Shown piece after piece: positions 55,830 to 64,000 of a stretch of DNA of 64,000 bases (within the stretch, counting starts at the first letter, position 1; each line of letters begins with the position of its first letter). Origin of the DNA: an uncultured Sphingomonadales bacterium (GTDB taxonomy: Bacteria; Pseudomonadota; Alphaproteobacteria; Sphingomonadales; Sphingomonadaceae); contig CAILBC010000012.1 in the NCBI GenBank assembly GCA_903832325.1, positions 20,379-84,378 on the forward strand, read 5' to 3'. Under the pieces are notes generated by a model. It was not told where the DNA came from. It worked only from the letters and a program-made list of their open reading frames with translations, and did no database searches. Both the position numbers and the translations under genes were made by a program.

Positions 55830-56908
55830 CAGACAACCCGATCCTTTCGCCCCAAGCGCAGATCGAAGACGCCGATGCGGCGATGCGGCCCAAGACGCTG
55901 GCCGAATTCGTGGGGCAGGAGGCAGCGCGCGAAAACCTGAAAGTGTTCATCGCCAGTGCCAAAGCGCGGCGCGAGGCAATGGACCATGTGCTTTTCTTTG
56001 GCCCGCCGGGGCTGGGCAAGACCACGCTGGCGCAGATCATCGCCCGCGAACTGGGGGTGAATTTCCGCGCCACATCGGGCCCGGTGATTGCCAAGGCGGG
56101 CGACCTGGCCGCGCTGCTGACCAATCTGGAATCGGGCGATGTGCTGTTCATCGACGAAATTCACCGGCTCAACCCCCAGGTCGAAGAAGTGCTTTACCCC
56201 GCGATGGAGGACCGCGCGCTCGATCTGATCATCGGCGAAGGGCCTTCGGCGCGATCGGTGCGGATCGATCTGCCGCCGTTCACGCTGATCGGCGCAACCA
56301 CGCGCGCCGGGCTGTTGCAAACCCCGCTGCGCGACCGGTTTGGCATCCCCGTGCGGCTGCAATTCTATAGCGAGGCAGAACTGGAACGCGTGGTCACGCG
56401 CGGCGCCGGGCTGATGGGCATTGGCATCCACCCCGATGGCGCGCGCGAAATTGCCCGCCGCGCGCGCGGCACGCCGCGCGTGGCCGGGCGGTTGCTGCGC
56501 CGGGTGCGCGATTTTGCGCAAGTGGCCGGCGACGAGACGATCACCCGCGCGCTGGCGGATTCGGCGCTGACCCGGCTGGAAGTCGATTCGCTGGGGCTGG
56601 ACCTTCAGGATCGCCGCTATCTGCTGATGATTGCCGACATCTACAAAGGCGGGCCGGTGGGGGTGGAAACATTGGCCGCTGGCCTGTCCGAACCACGCGA
56701 CACGATCGAGGAAGTGATCGAGCCTTATCTGATCCAGCTGGGCATGGTGGCACGCACCGCGCGTGGCCGCTGCCTCAACGATCGCGCCTGGCAACACCTG
56801 GGGATGGCCATGCCCACGCCGGGCAGCATAACGGCCAGCGTGCCCGATCGACTGGACGATCGATTGCCCGATCGATTGGCTGGGGACCTGTTCGACTCCG
56901 AATCATGA
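55826..56908 (+). CDS. ruvB: Holliday junction branch-migration motor RuvB
   Basis: The AAA+ motor RuvB has Walker A GPPGLGKT at 59-66, Walker B FIDEIHRL, the sensor ATTRAGLL, and the C-terminal winged helix. At 360 residues it is slightly longer than usual because of a C-terminal tail holding a 12-bp x3 repeat ([12 protein letters not shown]). The tail should lie outside the working fold. Confidence 0.97.
   Translation: MTDNPILSPQAQIEDADAAMRPKTLAEFVGQEAARENLKVFIASAKARREAMDHVLFFGPPGLGKTTLAQIIARELGVNFRATSGPVIAKAGDLAALLTNLESGDVLFIDEIHRLNPQVEEVLYPAMEDRALDLIIGEGPSARSVRIDLPPFTLIGATTRAGLLQTPLRDRFGIPVRLQFYSEAELERVVTRGAGLMGIGIHPDGAREIARRARGTPRVAGRLLRRVRDFAQVAGDETITRALADSALTRLEVDSLGLDLQDRRYLLMIADIYKGGPVGVETLAAGLSEPRDTIEEVIEPYLIQLGMVARTARGRCLNDRAWQHLGMAMPTPGSITASVPDRLDDRLPDRLAGDLFDSES
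56845..56880 (+). repeat. 12-bp x3 in-frame array in the ruvB tail
   Basis: cgatcgactgga, cgatcgattgcc and cgatcgattggc code for DRLD, DRLP and DRLA near the end of RuvB. Confidence 0.88.
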
Positions 56909-57173
56909 TCAGCAGCCATGGTGCGGTCGCGGGGCGTGCATCTGGTTCGCCACAGTAACCGGAGCACAAAATTCGGTCCCGAACTGGCACAGAGTTAACC
57001 GTTCGGCCACAGGAACCCGTTATTGGACCAATTGCAGCGGCCAAAAGTGGTTAAGTCCGTTGCCCTTGCCGGTTCGATCTGCGTTTGTCTGCAACGGGAC
57101 AATCATCCCGCTTGCGTGGATTGCGGTATATCGCCGGCGAAACCACGCATGAATGGAGGCATAGGCGGCAATC
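56909..57173. other. Gap between ruvB and the PEP-CTERM gene
   Basis: These 265 bp hold the likely promoter of the PEP-CTERM gene. A 68-codon frame at 57085-57291 overlaps that gene's start in another phase and is not convincing. Nothing else stands out. Confidence 0.35.
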
Positions 57174-58118
57174 ATGTCAGTTCGGATGGCATTGGCAAAA
57201 CTGGCAGCGGTCGCAGCGGGCGGAGCCATCCTTGGCGGCGGGGCCGTGCACACGGCCGAGGCCCCGTCGAAGGCTGAAATCCATCATGTGAAGCCGATCA
57301 AGATCAAGCAGGTCAAACAGGCCCATGCCACGCGCATCGTGCGCCGCGCTGCGCCCCATGCCACGCATCATGCGCGCCGCATCGTGCGCACCACGATCAC
57401 CCGTTCGTGCCAGGCGCCGCAGCAAGTGGCGATGGCGCCCGTGCCCTATATGGCGCCGATGCCGCCGCAGGGCATGGCCTATGGCGGCAGCGGCGGCGCG
57501 CCGGTGGTGGTTGAAGGCGGCGGCGGCGGCGGCTTTGGCGGCGGCTTCTTCGGCGGCTTTTTCGGCGGCGGCGGCGGTGGCGGCGGTGGCAACATCGTTG
57601 TCTCGTCGACCAGCACCGGGTCCACATCGACGTCGGGCGGCTCCACATCAAGTTCGGGCGGTTCGACCTCCACCTCGGGTGGGTCAACTTCGACATCCAC
57701 GTCGTCGGGCAACATTTCGACGAGTTCGGGGAATGTCTCGACCAGTTCGGGCAATGTGTCCACGAGCTCGGGGAATGTCTCGACCAGCTCGGGCAATGTG
57801 TCCACGAGCTCGGGCAACGTTTCGACAAGTTCGGGCAACGTGACCACCAGTTCGTCGACCAGCAGCAGCACGAGTTCTTCGACCTCTACCTCGTCATCGA
57901 CATCATCCTCCACGTCGAGCTCGGGCAGTTCATCGACCAGCACGTCCACCAGCACATCGGGCAATTCGTCGTCGAACGGCGCAACTTCGACCACCACCAG
58001 CACGTCGAGCAACGGCCACACCGATGTGCCCGAACCGTCGATGGTGATCCTGTTCGGCATGGGCGCTGCGGCGCTGATGGTGCGTCAGCGGCGCGGCAAG
58101 GCGCTTCAGCAGGGCTGA
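57174..58118 (+). CDS. Repeat-rich PEP-CTERM surface protein
   Basis: The 314-residue protein has an N-terminal signal-like stretch (LAKLAAVAAGGAILGGGAV), a basic His/Arg region, a Gly-rich block (about residues 103-141) and a long Ser/Thr/Gly-rich region of about 140 residues. It ends in VPEPSMVILFGMGAAALMVRQRR, a full PEP-CTERM sorting signal: the VPEP motif, a membrane helix and an Arg cluster. In bacteria with an exosortase (EpsH/XrtA) such proteins are cut at this signal and moved to the surface or exopolysaccharide. The exosortase gene is not in the window. The Ser/Thr stretch is a likely glycosylation or linker region. Confidence 0.85.
   Translation: MSVRMALAKLAAVAAGGAILGGGAVHTAEAPSKAEIHHVKPIKIKQVKQAHATRIVRRAAPHATHHARRIVRTTITRSCQAPQQVAMAPVPYMAPMPPQGMAYGGSGGAPVVVEGGGGGGFGGGFFGGFFGGGGGGGGGNIVVSSTSTGSTSTSGGSTSSSGGSTSTSGGSTSTSTSSGNISTSSGNVSTSSGNVSTSSGNVSTSSGNVSTSSGNVSTSSGNVTTSSSTSSSTSSSTSTSSSTSSSTSSSGSSSTSTSTSTSGNSSSNGATSTTTSTSSNGHTDVPEPSMVILFGMGAAALMVRQRRGKALQQG
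57702..57848 (+). repeat. 21-bp x7 in-frame array (SSGNVST)7
   Basis: Seven 7-residue units (SSGNIST, five SSGNVST, SSGNVTT) run without a gap. Within the array the third-base choice alternates between adjacent units (ggg aat gtc / ggc aat gtg), suggesting growth by pairs of units. Looser Ser/Thr repeats flank it on both sides. Confidence 0.93.
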
Positions 58119-58241
58119 AACGCCGCAGCGGCGTTGCGCCGGTGCGCGTCCGATCGGTCTGCAAGCGTGGCAGAACAATGGCGAATCAAGGCGCTTGTCA
58201 GGCTATTGTGCGCTGTATAGCCTCCGGACGCGGGGGCGATC

Positions 58242-59312
58242 ATGGCGGATCAGGCGATTGATTTTGAATTCGACGGCAGTCTGAAGGCCTATACCGCTGT
58301 TGTCCTGCCAGGATTTATTTTGACGGTCGCCACGCTGGGCCTGTACCGTTTCTGGAACACCACCCGGATCCGCCGTTATTTGTGGTCGCGCACGATATTC
58401 ATGGGCGATCGACTGGAATGGACCGGCACCGGCCGTGAACTGTTCCTGGGCGCGCTGGCGGCGCTGATCCTTGTGCTGGTGCCGATTTCGCTCGCCAATT
58501 TCGCCATCCGCCAGATCGCGCTGCACGGATACCGCTGGGTGGCGGTGGCGCTGTCAGTTGCCGAATTGCTGGTGTTTTACGCGTTGGTCGGGGCGGCGGT
58601 GATGCGCGCGTTGCGCTATCGCCTGTCGCGCACGCAATGGCGCGGCATTCGCGGGGGCAGCGTCGATCCCGGGGTGCGCTTTGGCCTCGCCTATGCCTGG
58701 AAGAACGCGCTCGCAATGGTGACGCTGGGGATTGCCCTGCCCTGGGCGATGGTCAGCCTGTGGAACCAGCGCTGGCGCGCGATGAGCTTTGGATCGTTGC
58801 AATTTTCGGCCCATGGCCGCGCGCGCGGCCTGGGGCTGCCATTTCTGCTATGCTATCTGGCGCCGGTGATCGCGATCGGCATGGTCGCGCTGCTGATCTG
58901 GTCAGGGATGACGCTGACCTATTTCGGCTATGAACCGCGCACCCCGCTGGAATGGATCCTGATCCGGCTGCCTGCCGCGTTCGCTTTCCTGTTCGTGATC
59001 GCGCTGATCATGACAGCCTATTACGCCAGCTTTTTCCGCCAGATGGTTTCGAACATGGCGCTGGGCGGCATGCGGTTCCGTTTCAACGCCAGCGCAATCG
59101 ACTGGATGGAACTGTTTCTCGGCGATGTGCTGCTGATGGTGGTGACGCTGGGGCTGGGTTCGATGTTCCTCAGCTATCGCCACTGGACGTTCCATATCCG
59201 TTTTTTCCAGATCGACGGGCAGATCGATACCGATGACCTGAACCAGTCAACCACCCCCGCGCCGGCGCAGGGCGAAGGGTTGCTGGATGCGTTCGACATG
59301 GGGGCCCTGTGA
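58242..59312 (+). CDS. DUF898 (YjgN-family) membrane protein
   Basis: The 356-residue protein has the DUF898 opening FEFDGSLKAYTAVVLPGFILTVATLGLYRFWN followed by TRIRRYLWSRT, and about six to seven membrane helices with basic loops. The function is unknown; in many proteobacteria it is coupled to an M48 protease, as here, where the two genes overlap by 4 bp (GTGA). Confidence 0.92.
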   Translation: MADQAIDFEFDGSLKAYTAVVLPGFILTVATLGLYRFWNTTRIRRYLWSRTIFMGDRLEWTGTGRELFLGALAALILVLVPISLANFAIRQIALHGYRWVAVALSVAELLVFYALVGAAVMRALRYRLSRTQWRGIRGGSVDPGVRFGLAYAWKNALAMVTLGIALPWAMVSLWNQRWRAMSFGSLQFSAHGRARGLGLPFLLCYLAPVIAIGMVALLIWSGMTLTYFGYEPRTPLEWILIRLPAAFAFLFVIALIMTAYYASFFRQMVSNMALGGMRFRFNASAIDWMELFLGDVLLMVVTLGLGSMFLSYRHWTFHIRFFQIDGQIDTDDLNQSTTPAPAQGEGLLDAFDMGAL

Positions 59313-60454
59313 CCGAACCGCTGCCCGAACCGCCAACCGAACCGCTTTCCGGCGATCCGCGTACGGACAGTGCCGGTGTCTGCCCTGCCGAAGTGTTCGA
59401 TGGCGCCAGTGCCCGCCGCCATGGGGTCATGGTGCGCGGCGATGCCGCTGCGCTGATTATCGATGGCCCGGATGCCATCGCGGCGACTGTCGCCTGGTCG
59501 GCCATCGAACGGATTGACACCTGGCCCGATGCCATTCTGCTGGGCCGCAGCGGCCGGCCGGGGTGGCGGCTCAAACTGCCGCTGGATGCACCGGCGGCGA
59601 TCCTGGACCGGCTGCCGCGCCAGCCCCGGTTTGGCCGGCTGATAGACCGCTTCGGCTATTTCAAATCGCTCGCCTGCCTGGCGCTGGCCAGCAGCCTGAT
59701 CGTGGCGGCAGTGATCAAGGCGCCCGGCTGGCTGGCCCCGCATATCCCCACGGCGTGGGAAAACGGCATGAGCGATGATGCGGTGGGCGACCTTGCGGAA
59801 AACACGTGCCACACCCCGGCAAGCGACGCCGCGCTGGCCAGCCTCGTCGCGCGGCTTGATCGCGATGCTGCCGCGCAGCACCTGCCCCCGGTCCATGTTG
59901 AACTGCTGAAGCTCGATCTGGTCAACGCGGTGGCGCTGCCCGGTGGCCGGGTGCTGGTGTTCGATGGCCTGCTCCACCAGATCCGGTCACCCGACGCGCT
60001 GGCAGGGGTGATCGGCCACGAAATCGGCCATGTCCGGCTGCACCACGTGATGCAGGCGGTGCTGCGCCAATATGGCCTGTCGCTGCTGCTGGGCGGATAC
60101 CGGTCGAATGTGACCAGCGCGATGGGCCAGATGACCGCGCTGCGCTTTACCCGCGAAGCCGAAACCGATGCCGATAGCTGGTCGCGCGCGCGGCTGGCCG
60201 CGGCGAACCTGTCACCGCTGCCCACCGCGGGCTTTCTCGCCTCGCTCGAATCCGAAAACGGCGGACCGCAGATGGGCATTGCCGCCTATCTGGACAGCCA
60301 TCCCGATCCGTTCGCCCGGGCGCTGGCCTTTCGCGCCGTGTTCGACCCGTCGCGCGCGTATGATCAGGCGCTCGATCGCAACGCCTGGTCCGCCATTGTC
60401 AATGCCTGCGCCGACGATGTGAAAGCCAAGCCCTGGACGCCGTTTTTCGGCTGA
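59309..60454 (+). CDS. M48-family zinc metalloprotease
   Basis: The 381-residue protein has a soluble N-terminal part, a membrane helix near residues 118-133 (SLACLALASSLIVAAVI) and a C-terminal M48 domain with the zinc motif HEIGH (about residue 236) and the third ligand in EAETDADSW. It should be a membrane-anchored protease facing the periplasm, as in the BepA/LoiP group. It is translated with the DUF898 protein, which may be its membrane partner. Confidence 0.92.
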   Translation: MTEPLPEPPTEPLSGDPRTDSAGVCPAEVFDGASARRHGVMVRGDAAALIIDGPDAIAATVAWSAIERIDTWPDAILLGRSGRPGWRLKLPLDAPAAILDRLPRQPRFGRLIDRFGYFKSLACLALASSLIVAAVIKAPGWLAPHIPTAWENGMSDDAVGDLAENTCHTPASDAALASLVARLDRDAAAQHLPPVHVELLKLDLVNAVALPGGRVLVFDGLLHQIRSPDALAGVIGHEIGHVRLHHVMQAVLRQYGLSLLLGGYRSNVTSAMGQMTALRFTREAETDADSWSRARLAAANLSPLPTAGFLASLESENGGPQMGIAAYLDSHPDPFARALAFRAVFDPSRAYDQALDRNAWSAIVNACADDVKAKPWTPFFG

Positions 60455-60496
60455 ACATCCGGCAGGCTGGCGCCGAAGCGCAGCATGTACGAATAA

Positions 60497-60526
60497 AGGG
60501 GGCGGCGCCGCGTGGCACCGCCCCCT
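60497..60526. terminator. Terminator between the M48 gene and acnA
   Basis: AGGGGGCGGCGCC / GGCACCGCCCCCT (one mismatch, 4-base loop). On the minus strand it is followed by TTTATTCG, so it mainly serves acnA, whose stop is 18 bp away. Confidence 0.65.
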
Positions 60527-60543
60527 CTGTTCGCTTTGCAGGA

Positions 60544-63216
60544 TCAGGCCGCCAGCTTGCGCAGCACGTACTGCAGGATGCCGCCGTTGTTGAAATATTC
60601 GATTTCGTTGGCGGTATCGATGCGGCACAGCGCGGTGAAGGTAAAGCTGGTGCCATCGGGCCGGGTCACCAGCACGTCGACATCCTGGCGCGGTTTCAGG
60701 CTGGCAACGCCGGTGATGGTGAACGTGTCATCGCCGGTCAGGCCCAGCGACAGGCGGGTATCGCCGTCCTTGAACTGCAGCGGCAGCACGCCCATGCCGA
60801 CCAGATTCGACCGGTGGATGCGTTCAAAGCTTTCAACGATCACCGCGCGCACGCCCAGCAGCTTGGTGCCCTTGGCCGCCCAGTCGCGCGACGATCCGGT
60901 GCCATATTCCTTGCCCGCGATCACCACCGTGGCCACGCCATCGGCCTTGTGCTGCATCGCCACGTCATAGACCGAGCCGACGTCCTGGCCATGGCGCGAC
61001 AGGCCGCCTTCGGTGCCGGGGACCATTTCGTTCTTGATGCGGATATTGGCAAAAGTGCCGCGCATCATCACTTCGTGATGGCCACGGCGCGCGCCGTACG
61101 AGTTGAAATCGGCCTTCGCCACCTGGTGTTCCATCAGCCACTGGCCCGCGGGGCTGTCGGCCTTGATATTACCGGCGGGGCTGATGTGATCGGTGGTGAT
61201 CGAATCGCCCAGGATCAGCAGCGGCTTGGCCGCCACGATGTCGCCCACCGCTTCCGGCGTCATCGACATGCCGTCGAAATAGGGCGGGTTGGCCACATAC
61301 GTCGAACCCGCGCGCCACTGATAGGTTTCCGATCCGGTCACATTGATCGCCTGCCAGTGATGATCGCCCTTGTAGACATCGGCATAGCGCGCCTGGAACA
61401 TCGCGCGATCAAGCGCGCCGGCCATCACCTGGGCAACTTCGGCATTGGTCGGCCAGATATCGCGCAAATAGACATCGGTGCCGTCGGTCGCCTGGCCGAT
61501 CGGGGTGGTGGTGAAATCCTCGATCACCGTGCCCTTCAGCGCATAGGCGACGACCAGCGGCGGGCTGGCGAGGAAATTGGCGCGCACATCGGGGCTGACC
61601 CGGCCTTCGAAATTGCGATTGCCCGAAATCACCGAGGCGGCAACGATGCCGTTTTCGTTGATCGCCTTGCTGATCGGTTCGGCCAGCGGGCCCGAATTGC
61701 CGATGCAGGTGGTGCAGCCATAGCCGACCAGATTGAACCCGATATTGTCGAGATGCTGCTGCAGCCCGGCCTTGATCAGATAATCGGTGACGACTTGCGA
61801 GCCCGGCGCGAGCGAGGTTTTGACCCACGGTTTCGGCTTCAGACCATAAGCATCGGCCTTTTGCGCGACGAGGCCGGCGGCGATCAGCACGCCGGGGTTC
61901 GACGTGTTGGTGCAGCTGGTGATCGCCGCGATCACGACATCGCCATCGCCGATATCGTGGCCCTTGCCATCGACGGGAACGCGCGTCTGGACCTTCTTGT
62001 AGACGTCCGACAGGTCCTTGTTGAACACGTCATCCACGTCGGGCAGCGACACTTTGTCCTGCGGGCGCTTGGGCCCGGCAAGCGAGGGGACAACGGTCGA
62101 CAGATCGAGTTCCAGCGTCGAGGAAAAGATCGGTTCGACCGAGGGATCGATCCAGAAACCCTGTTCCCTGGCATAGGCTTCGACCAGCGCGATCTGGTGT
62201 TCTTCGCGGCCGGTGAGGCGCAAGTAATCCAGCGTCTTGTCATCGATCCCGAAAAAGCCGCAGGTGGCGCCATATTCGGGGGCCATGTTGGCCAGCGTGG
62301 CGCGATCGGCCAGTGTGAGACCCGCAAGGCCCGGCCCGTAATATTCCACGAACCGCCCGACCACGCCGTGCTTGCGCAGCAGGTTGGTCGCGGTCAGCAC
62401 CAGATCGGTGGCGGTCACGCCTTCCTTCAGTTCGCCGACGAATTTGAACCCGACCACTTCGGGAATCAGCATCGACACCGGCTGCCCCAGCATCGCGGCC
62501 TCTGCCTCGATCCCGCCGACGCCCCAGCCGAGCACCCCCAGGCCATTGACCATAGTGGTGTGGCTGTCGGTGCCGACGCAAGTATCGGGATAGGCGACGA
62601 TCGCGCCGGACTGATCGGTGCTGGTCCACACCGTCCTGGCGATGTTTTCCAGATTGACCTGGTGGCAGATGCCGGTGCCCGGGGGCACGGCATAGAAATT
62701 GGCCAGGCTCTTCGACCCCCACTTGAGGAAGTCATAGCGTTCGAAATTGCGCTGATATTCGATTTCGACATTCTGTTCGAATGCCTTGGGCGTGCCGAAT
62801 TCATCGACCATCACCGAATGGTCGATCACCAGATTGACCGGGACCAGCGGATTGATCTTTCCCGTATCGCCGCCCAGCTTGGCAATGGCATCGCGCATCG
62901 CCGCCAGATCGACCACGCAGGGCACGCCGGTGAAATCCTGCAGCAGCACCCGCGCGGGGCGATACTGGATTTCGCTGGACGATTCGACGGGGTGCTTTTG
63001 CCAGTCGATCAGCGCCTTGATATCGTCAGTGGAAACGGTGAAGCCGCCATCTTCAAAGCGCAGCAGGTTTTCCAGCAGCACTTTCATCGAAAACGGCAGG
63101 CGCGAAATATCACCATACTGTGCCGCCGCCTTGGCCAGCGAGTAATAGGCGACTGTCTGCCCGCCGACTGTCATCGTGCTGCGGGTGCCGAGCGTGTCCT
63201 GTCCGACTTGGGTCAT
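60544..63216 (-). CDS. acnA: Aconitate hydratase A
   Basis: Aconitase interconverts citrate and isocitrate in the TCA cycle. The 890-residue protein has the three iron-sulfur Cys ([10 protein letters not shown] and [10 protein letters not shown]), [21 protein letters not shown] and [12 protein letters not shown], as in the AcnA/IRP type. I chose the ATG at 63216, which begins [13 protein letters not shown] as in other alphaproteobacterial AcnA; the 31 residues upstream in the open frame are not family-like. Confidence 0.97.
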   Translation of the reverse strand: MTQVGQDTLGTRSTMTVGGQTVAYYSLAKAAAQYGDISRLPFSMKVLLENLLRFEDGGFTVSTDDIKALIDWQKHPVESSSEIQYRPARVLLQDFTGVPCVVDLAAMRDAIAKLGGDTGKINPLVPVNLVIDHSVMVDEFGTPKAFEQNVEIEYQRNFERYDFLKWGSKSLANFYAVPPGTGICHQVNLENIARTVWTSTDQSGAIVAYPDTCVGTDSHTTMVNGLGVLGWGVGGIEAEAAMLGQPVSMLIPEVVGFKFVGELKEGVTATDLVLTATNLLRKHGVVGRFVEYYGPGLAGLTLADRATLANMAPEYGATCGFFGIDDKTLDYLRLTGREEHQIALVEAYAREQGFWIDPSVEPIFSSTLELDLSTVVPSLAGPKRPQDKVSLPDVDDVFNKDLSDVYKKVQTRVPVDGKGHDIGDGDVVIAAITSCTNTSNPGVLIAAGLVAQKADAYGLKPKPWVKTSLAPGSQVVTDYLIKAGLQQHLDNIGFNLVGYGCTTCIGNSGPLAEPISKAINENGIVAASVISGNRNFEGRVSPDVRANFLASPPLVVAYALKGTVIEDFTTTPIGQATDGTDVYLRDIWPTNAEVAQVMAGALDRAMFQARYADVYKGDHHWQAINVTGSETYQWRAGSTYVANPPYFDGMSMTPEAVGDIVAAKPLLILGDSITTDHISPAGNIKADSPAGQWLMEHQVAKADFNSYGARRGHHEVMMRGTFANIRIKNEMVPGTEGGLSRHGQDVGSVYDVAMQHKADGVATVVIAGKEYGTGSSRDWAAKGTKLLGVRAVIVESFERIHRSNLVGMGVLPLQFKDGDTRLSLGLTGDDTFTITGVASLKPRQDVDVLVTRPDGTSFTFTALCRIDTANEIEYFNNGGILQYVLRKLAA

Positions 63217-63512
63217 GGCGATGCGGATTCCTGTATTCAGAGGTCTGCACACCCTGCCGCACCGCCCGGGAAATCGGGCCATACCGCGCGCCGCCCGGCC
63301 GTTTGGCACAAGGCGGGCACATCAGCAGGGCCCGGAGCGCGAGACAAGACATGCCTTGCGAAGCGGTTCGCGCGATGCGCGTTTGGCGTGGCCACGTCAA
63401 GGCCGACAAAGCGCTAATGTGGCCGATTGCGATCGATCGCGGCGATTGCAACGCGGCGGAATTGACTATTGCGTATCATTTGCAAAAAACCGGTGCGGCG
63501 TGCGTCCGTCGG
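63217..63512. other. Gap upstream of acnA
   Basis: These 296 bp hold the acnA promoter and the end region of the EamA gene. An open frame runs upstream of acnA but lacks support. A slightly AT-rich patch at 63465-63490 (attgcgtatcatttgcaaaaaacc) may be a promoter or the end of the EamA transcript. Confidence 0.35.
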
Positions 63513-64000
63513 TCAGGCCGGTGTGGGCTGCCCATTGTCACCCGGCACAGTGCGCGTGCTGATCGCCACCAGGCAGCCCGCCACGATCAGCACCACGCCT
63601 GCCAGCGTGCGCCAGGTCACCGCTTCGCCAAACATCAGCCAGCCGACCAGCGCCGCCCAGATGAACGCGGTATATTCCAGCGGGACCAGCACTTGCGCCT
63701 CGGCCCGGGCATAGGCCCAGCCGATCAGCATCAGCGACACGACCGCCAGCACCGCCCCCACCCCGATCAGCGCGGCCTGATCGCGATCGGGCCAGATCCC
63801 CAGCCACCAGGCCCCCGGCGCAAACAGCAGCGCGATGAACAGGCTTTGGAAAAACGCGATTTCGTCGGGCCCGGCAACTTGGGCCTGCCGCCGTTGCAGC
63901 ACGAGGTTCATCGCATAGAGCACTGCCGAAACCAGAATCGCGATCATGCCCTGCACGGCCGCGGCCGAATGGTGCGCGCCGAATTTGCCCGCGGCAATCA
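63513..64000 (-). CDS. EamA/DMT-family transporter, C-terminal part (cut by window end)
   Basis: The open frame runs off the window's end; the visible 162 residues include about five membrane helices (MIAILVSAVLYAMNLVL, FFQSLFIALLFAPGAWWLG, AALIGVGAVLAVVSLMLIGWA, LVPLEYTAFIWAALVGWLMFG, LAGVVLIVAGCLVAI). The second EamA repeat is complete with the LEYTAFIWAALVGWLMFGE block. These drug/metabolite transporters export or import small molecules; the substrate is unknown. The GTG at 63956 is not the start, since coding sequence (AAGKFGAHHSAAAVQGM) continues upstream. Confidence 0.88.
   Translation of the reverse strand, partial: IAAGKFGAHHSAAAVQGMIAILVSAVLYAMNLVLQRRQAQVAGPDEIAFFQSLFIALLFAPGAWWLGIWPDRDQAALIGVGAVLAVVSLMLIGWAYARAEAQVLVPLEYTAFIWAALVGWLMFGEAVTWRTLAGVVLIVAGCLVAISTRTVPGDNGQPTPA

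Noticed and set aside
57479..58060. A 193-codon minus-strand frame rich in Glu, Val, Leu and Pro opposite the PEP-CTERM gene
   Set aside because: Its repeats mirror the Ser/Thr repeats on the plus strand, and the plus-strand product has a signal-like N-terminus and a sorting signal.
60814..63417. An 867-codon open frame opposite acnA
   Set aside because: Antisense shadow of aconitase.
1..64000. Prophage, insertion sequence, integron or defence island
   Set aside because: No transposase, integrase, phage structural, restriction or toxin-antitoxin gene was seen; gene content and composition are even across the window.

Overview
The window is a high-GC stretch of alphaproteobacterial chromosome, almost certainly from the Sphingomonadales and most like Novosphingobium or Sphingomonas. 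The evidence is the panC/mipZ/J-domain/phosphomutase neighbourhood, a GapR (DUF2312) gene, a TIGR01782-type TonB-dependent receptor, several sphingomonad-type secreted proteins and a PEP-CTERM protein. I see no phage, insertion sequence, CRISPR array or rRNA. There is one tRNA (Gln, CTG).

Layout. 1-9.5 kb: end of an M14 carboxypeptidase; a minus-strand group panC, class II aldolase, 2Fe-2S protein; the divergent mipZ, J-domain, phosphomutase genes; an unknown 325-aa protein; an Lhr-type DEXH helicase. 9.6-12.3 kb: tonB-exbB-exbD-exbD operon (minus). 12.6-16.7 kb: secreted proteins, hom and glpX. 16.8-20.4 kb: nrdA, a PepSY-type membrane gene and nrdB, one after another on the minus strand, with a candidate NrdR operator upstream. 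21-28.9 kb: housekeeping and small genes (nadB, ABC ATPase, zinc-finger proteins, tldD, GNAT, TlpA-like, PilZ). 29-32.8 kb: FAD oxidoreductase and a GT-C-like membrane protein. 32.8-41.9 kb (minus): a transglutaminase / ATP-grasp-alpha-E / DUF2126-transglutaminase cluster, with an exported S9 peptidase directly upstream and a TonB-dependent receptor beyond it. 45.3-49.4 kb: a lipoprotein, a small helical protein, a PhyH-like dioxygenase and a convergent tandem AAA ATPase. 49.7-60.5 kb: tRNA-Gln, ppx/gppA, rlmE, gapR, CPBP protease, yebC, ruvC, DUF4337, ruvA, ruvB, PEP-CTERM protein, DUF898 and M48 protease. 60.5-64 kb: acnA and a truncated EamA transporter.

Three things stand out. (1) A dispersed paired-palindrome element occurs three times in full and once as a half. 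In all four cases the longer hairpin faces the 3' end of a gene, and in two the gene's TGA stop is directly followed by the element. (2) More than ten short tandem arrays of unrelated sequence have unit lengths that are nearly all multiples of three (mostly 12 or 15 bp). Two of them start at a stop codon and repeat that stop in frame. (3) The transglutaminase/ATP-grasp/alpha-E cluster is a predicted peptide-forming system of unknown product, here next to an exported peptidase and an outer-membrane receptor.

All functions are read from motifs and family memory. No database search was run.
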